Below, one piece after another: positions 4,822-7,062 of a stretch of 7,062 nucleotides of DNA (positions within the stretch are counted from its first letter, which is position 1; each line of letters begins with the position of its first letter). The DNA comes from Actinomycetes bacterium (lineage in GTDB: Bacteria > Bacillota_I > Bacilli_A > RF39 > UBA660). The notes under the pieces were generated by a model. It saw only the letters and a program-made list of their open reading frames with translations. It searched no databases and had not been told where the DNA came from. Made by a program: the position numbers and the translations under genes. The stretch lies in contig JAGKUT010000040.1 of NCBI GenBank assembly GCA_021152765.1, positions 1-7,062 on the forward strand, written 5' to 3'.

Positions 4822-5258
4822 TGGAACAATATGATTCATTAAAATTAAAAAATCAACTATGCTTCCCAATATACTTATGTTCAAAAGAAATAATAAGAAA
4901 ATATACACCATACTTAAATAAATTAGACCTTACATACACACAATATATAGTGATGATGTATTTATGGGAAAATAAAGAAACAAATGTAAAAGAACTAGGA
5001 AAGACACTATTGCTAGACTCAAATACATTAACCCCATTATTAAAAAAACTAGAACAAAAAGAATATATAAAAAGAAATAAATCAGAAAAAGATGAAAGAA
5101 ATTTAATGATTAAATTAACAGAAAAAGGACAAGAATTAAAAGAACAAGCACTAGATATACCAAAACAAATAGGAAAATGTATAAACCTAGAAAAAGACGA
5201 AACAATAATACTATACAAAACATTATATAAAATATTAAAAAACATAGAAGAAAGGTGA
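4821..5258 (+). CDS. ohrR: OhrR-type MarR-family peroxide-sensing repressor
   Basis: 145 residues. OhrR proteins repress peroxide-defence genes and let go of DNA when a reactive cysteine is oxidised by organic hydroperoxide. The diagnostic N-terminus is present: LKLKNQLCFPIYLCS with C14 equivalent to the sensing Cys15 of B. subtilis OhrR, plus Y28 and Y39 matching its partner tyrosines. The winged helix follows (VKELGKTLLLDSNTLTPLLK, recognition helix, then the wing with EKDERN, about 56-100). C20 and C120 are extra; C120 could be a second redox cysteine as in two-Cys OhrR. There is no clear ribosome binding site; the start overlaps the gpx stop by one base, so translation is probably coupled. 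The usual target gene ohr is absent here and gpx takes its place. The symbol is by family; the function is inferred. Confidence 0.85.
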   Translation: MEQYDSLKLKNQLCFPIYLCSKEIIRKYTPYLNKLDLTYTQYIVMMYLWENKETNVKELGKTLLLDSNTLTPLLKKLEQKEYIKRNKSEKDERNLMIKLTEKGQELKEQALDIPKQIGKCINLEKDETIILYKTLYKILKNIEER

Positions 5259-5262
5259 TAAC

Positions 5263-6159
5263 ATGTACGATATAATAATAGTAGGAGCAGGTCCAGCAGG
5301 ATTAACAGCAGCTATATACGCAAGACGAGCAAATAAAAAAGTACTAGTACTAGAAGCAAACACATATGGTGGACAAATAATAAATACAAAATCAATTGAA
5401 AACTATCCAGCAAATCCAGGAATAAGTGGATTTGACTTTGCTACAAAACTATATAACCAAACAAAAGACTTAGGAGCAGAAATAAAATTCGAAAAAGTAA
5501 TTAATATATCTGAAACAGAAGTAACAACTACAAAAGAAACATATAAAACAAAAACAATTATTCTAGCAACAGGAGCAGATAATAGAAAACTAAAACTAGA
5601 AAACGAAGAAAAACTAACAGGAAAAGGAATATCATACTGTGCAACATGCGATGGAGCATTCTATAAAAATAAGGTAGTAGCAGTCCAAGGTGGAGGAAAC
5701 ACAGCAGTAGAAGACGCAATATATTTGTCAGATATAGCTGAAACAGTATACCTAATACATAGAAGAGATTCATTCAAAGCAGAAGAAATATTATTAGATC
5801 AACTAAAAGAAAAACAAAACGTAAAAATATTACTAAATACAACAGTAACAAAATTAAATGGTGAAAATAAACTAGAAAGTATAGAAATAACAAATAATAA
5901 AGAAACAAAAACACTAAATATAGATGGACTATTTATCGCAATAGGTCAAGTTCCAGAAACAGAAAACTTTAAAAAAATAATAAACATAAATGAACAAGGA
6001 TACGTAATCGCAAATGAAGACTGTAAAACAAATATTAAAAACATATTCGTAGCAGGGGATAATAGAACAAAAAATTTGAGGCAACTAGTAACCGCAACAA
6101 GCGATGGAGCAGTTGCTGCAACAGAAGCTATAAAATATATAAGCGAAAATAAGGAGTAA
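5263..6159 (+). CDS. trxB: Thioredoxin reductase (NADPH, FAD)
   Basis: 298 residues, reducing thioredoxin with NADPH through FAD. In order: the FAD-binding GAGPAGLTAA (8-17), ILATGAD, the redox pair C126-A-T-C129 (CATCDG), the NADPH-domain GGGNTAVEDA (143-152), HRRDSF (166-171; the HRR motif marks NADPH preference), and the closing FAD motif VAGDNRTKNLRQLVTATSDGA (D266). The family usually has about 310 residues, so it is complete. GAAAGGTGAT overlaps the stop of the regulator and lies 4 nt before the ATG, so the two genes are coupled. In this operon it would supply reduced thioredoxin to the peroxidase; no thioredoxin gene is visible in the window. A ferredoxin-linked reductase of the same fold is unlikely because the HRR motif is intact. 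Confidence 0.95.
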   Translation: MYDIIIVGAGPAGLTAAIYARRANKKVLVLEANTYGGQIINTKSIENYPANPGISGFDFATKLYNQTKDLGAEIKFEKVINISETEVTTTKETYKTKTIILATGADNRKLKLENEEKLTGKGISYCATCDGAFYKNKVVAVQGGGNTAVEDAIYLSDIAETVYLIHRRDSFKAEEILLDQLKEKQNVKILLNTTVTKLNGENKLESIEITNNKETKTLNIDGLFIAIGQVPETENFKKIININEQGYVIANEDCKTNIKNIFVAGDNRTKNLRQLVTATSDGAVAATEAIKYISENKE

Positions 6160-6161
6160 AA

Positions 6162-6524
6162 ATGAAAAGAACCTTAATATTAATTTCATTAATAATAATA
6201 ACAGGATGCTCTAATCAAACAGAAATAAAAACAGGAAAAATAACATGTGAACAAAAAAATATACTGGTAGAAGAAAAAAATGCAGTTATAATAGACGTTA
6301 GAACAAAAGATGAATACAAAGACTCACACATGAAAGATGCTATAAATATTCCATATGATCAAATAACGAAACAAATAGCAAAAGAAGAAAATATAAATAA
6401 AGAAACACCTATTATTGTATACTGTAAAAGTGGAGCTAGAAGTAATAAAGCTTATAATACTTTAATTGAACAAGGATACAAAAATGTATACGATTTAGGT
6501 GCATTATCAAAATGTAATAGATAA
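6162..6524 (+). CDS. Rhodanese-domain lipoprotein
   Basis: A 120-residue predicted surface lipoprotein. It has a signal peptide (MKRTLILISLIIITGC) with lipobox ITGC, so C16 would be lipidated, followed by one rhodanese domain: VIIDVRTKDEYKDSHM, INIPYDQI, VYCKSGARS. The active-site loop is C88-K-S-G-A-R-S, the usual six-residue loop of sulfur-specific single-domain rhodaneses (PspE/GlpE type). Sulfur transfer to a thiol acceptor outside the membrane is the expected chemistry; the substrate is unknown. Two more Cys (C29, C118) flank the domain. AAGGAG is 5 nt before the ATG, and the gene starts 2 nt after trxB, so it is part of the same operon. There is no terminator after it; a new promoter begins only 3 nt past its stop. 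Confidence 0.88.
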   Translation: MKRTLILISLIIITGCSNQTEIKTGKITCEQKNILVEEKNAVIIDVRTKDEYKDSHMKDAINIPYDQITKQIAKEENINKETPIIVYCKSGARSNKAYNTLIEQGYKNVYDLGALSKCNR

Positions 6525-6527
6525 ACG

Positions 6528-6555
6528 TTGACAATTATAAATAAAATGATATACT
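6528..6555 (+). promoter_or_regulatory. Strong promoter of the GreA-like chimeric gene
   Basis: Perfect TTGACA, 16-bp spacer, TATACT preceded by TGA (extended -10). The predicted start is near 6562, immediately before the leader direct repeats. Readthrough from the upstream operon is also possible. Confidence 0.82.
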
Positions 6556-6562
6556 TAATATA

Positions 6563-6592
6563 AGTTTTCAAAGATAACTCAGTTTTCAAAGA
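6563..6592 (+). repeat. 12-nt direct repeat in the leader of the GreA-like gene
   Basis: AGTTTTCAAAGA occurs at 6563-6574 and 6581-6592, an 18-bp period, just after the predicted transcription start and 8-44 nt before the ribosome binding site. Tandem sites of this kind suit a protein operator or an RNA-binding regulator. I recognise no known motif. Confidence 0.55.
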
Positions 6593-6609
6593 CCAAGATA
6601 GGAGGAATG

Positions 6610-7062
6610 ATGAAATATCTTACTATTGAAGGTCAAAAAAGAATCGAAGAAGAACTGGCTTATTTAACTAAAATAAAAAGAGTAGAACTAGCTAAACAAC
6701 TTGCGTTCGCAACAAGCCTAGGAGATTTAAGAGAAAATTCAGAATATGATGCAGTTTGCGTTGACTTCATTCAAACAGAAAATAGAATCTATGAACTAGA
6801 AAAGCAATTGAAAGAATCAAAAATATACAATAAAAAAAATAAAGACATAATAGAAATAGGTTCAAAAGTAACAATTGAAGAAGGTGCCATTGTTAAAGAT
6901 AGTGTAATTTTTTCCAATACAATTATTAAAAAAGGTGCGGTTATAAATTATAGTATAATTGACGAAGATGTTACAATTGGTGAAAATGCCATTATTGGTG
7001 AAGAAAAGAATGAAAATGTAAAGATTGCGGTAGTTGGTCGTGATGTTGTAGTTGATGCTGAA
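6610..7062 (+). CDS. Chimeric protein: GreA N-terminal coiled coil fused to GlgC-type beta-helix (partial)
   Basis: An open frame of 151 codons running off the window. Residues 1 to about 82 are the GreA/GreB N-terminal domain: KYLTIEGQKRIEEELAYL, LGDLRENSEYDA (the tip acidic residues D and E needed for transcript cleavage are kept) and the second helix NRIYELEKQLKESKIYN. After EIGSKVTI the expected GreA C-terminal FKBP-like domain is absent. Instead come hexapeptide rungs (EEGAIVKDSVIF, NTIIKKGAVINYSIID, DVTIGENAIIGE, IAVVGRDVVVDAE), closely like the C-terminal left-handed beta-helix of glucose-1-phosphate adenylyltransferase GlgC. Codons also change there, to ATT, GGT and GTT. ATG 6610 (4 nt from AGGAGG) is preferred to ATG 6607 (1 nt). 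It could be a true fusion, a recent rearrangement or an assembly join. Confidence 0.8.
   Translation, partial: MKYLTIEGQKRIEEELAYLTKIKRVELAKQLAFATSLGDLRENSEYDAVCVDFIQTENRIYELEKQLKESKIYNKKNKDIIEIGSKVTIEEGAIVKDSVIFSNTIIKKGAVINYSIIDEDVTIGENAIIGEEKNENVKIAVVGRDVVVDAE

Noticed and set aside
6607..6609. ATG 6607 as the start of the chimeric gene
   Set aside because: It is one base after GGAGG, too close; the adjacent ATG 6610 is better spaced, though still tight.

Overview
This is a strongly AT-rich window (by eye about 70-75% A+T) from a low-GC Gram-positive bacterium (Bacillota, Bacilli/Mollicutes-like or clostridial). The signs are A-ending codons (ATA, AGA, GGA, ACA), strong GGAGG-type ribosome binding sites, extended -10 promoters, a holin/endolysin pair aimed at peptidoglycan, and genes such as frr, rmuC, map and an OhrR-type regulator. 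TGA works as a stop codon, so the standard bacterial code applies. All recognisable protein genes lie on the + strand. I cannot name the species.

Layout. 1-1054: a phage-type lysis cassette, a class-4-like holin overlapping an M23 endolysin, ending in a hairpin terminator; probably the right end of a prophage. 1056-1421: a compact module with no long ORF that I read as an undescribed type I toxin-antitoxin locus. It has a 31-codon membrane peptide with a sequestered Shine-Dalgarno, its own consensus promoter and terminator, and a convergent antisense RNA with its own promoter and terminator on the - strand. 1454-3180: host genes frr (ribosome recycling) and rmuC. 3182-3410: a tRNA-Ala(UGC) gene with promoter and terminator, preceded by what looks like a decayed inverted copy of the same tRNA and its terminator. 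3435-4211: map (methionine aminopeptidase) and a strong terminator. 4221-6524: a tightly packed peroxide/thiol-stress operon, glutathione-peroxidase homolog, OhrR/MarR regulator, thioredoxin reductase and rhodanese lipoprotein, from one promoter with a palindrome over the start site. 6528-7062: a new promoter, a leader with a 12-nt direct repeat, and an ORF that runs off the window. Its first part is the GreA N-terminal coiled coil; its second part is a left-handed beta-helix of the kind at the C-terminus of GlgC, in place of the normal GreA C-terminal domain.

How the genes work together. Holin and endolysin act as a lysis pair. The toxin and antisense RNA form a self-contained stability or stress module beside them. 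In the redox operon, TrxB would keep thioredoxin reduced, thioredoxin would recycle the Cys-type peroxidase, and the OhrR-like protein would sense organic peroxide and control the operon; the rhodanese adds a surface sulfur-handling function.

The two most unusual items are the type I toxin-antitoxin candidate (1081-1402) and the GreA-N/GlgC-C chimera (6610-7062). The chimera may be a real novel fusion or an assembly join, and codon usage changes exactly at the seam.
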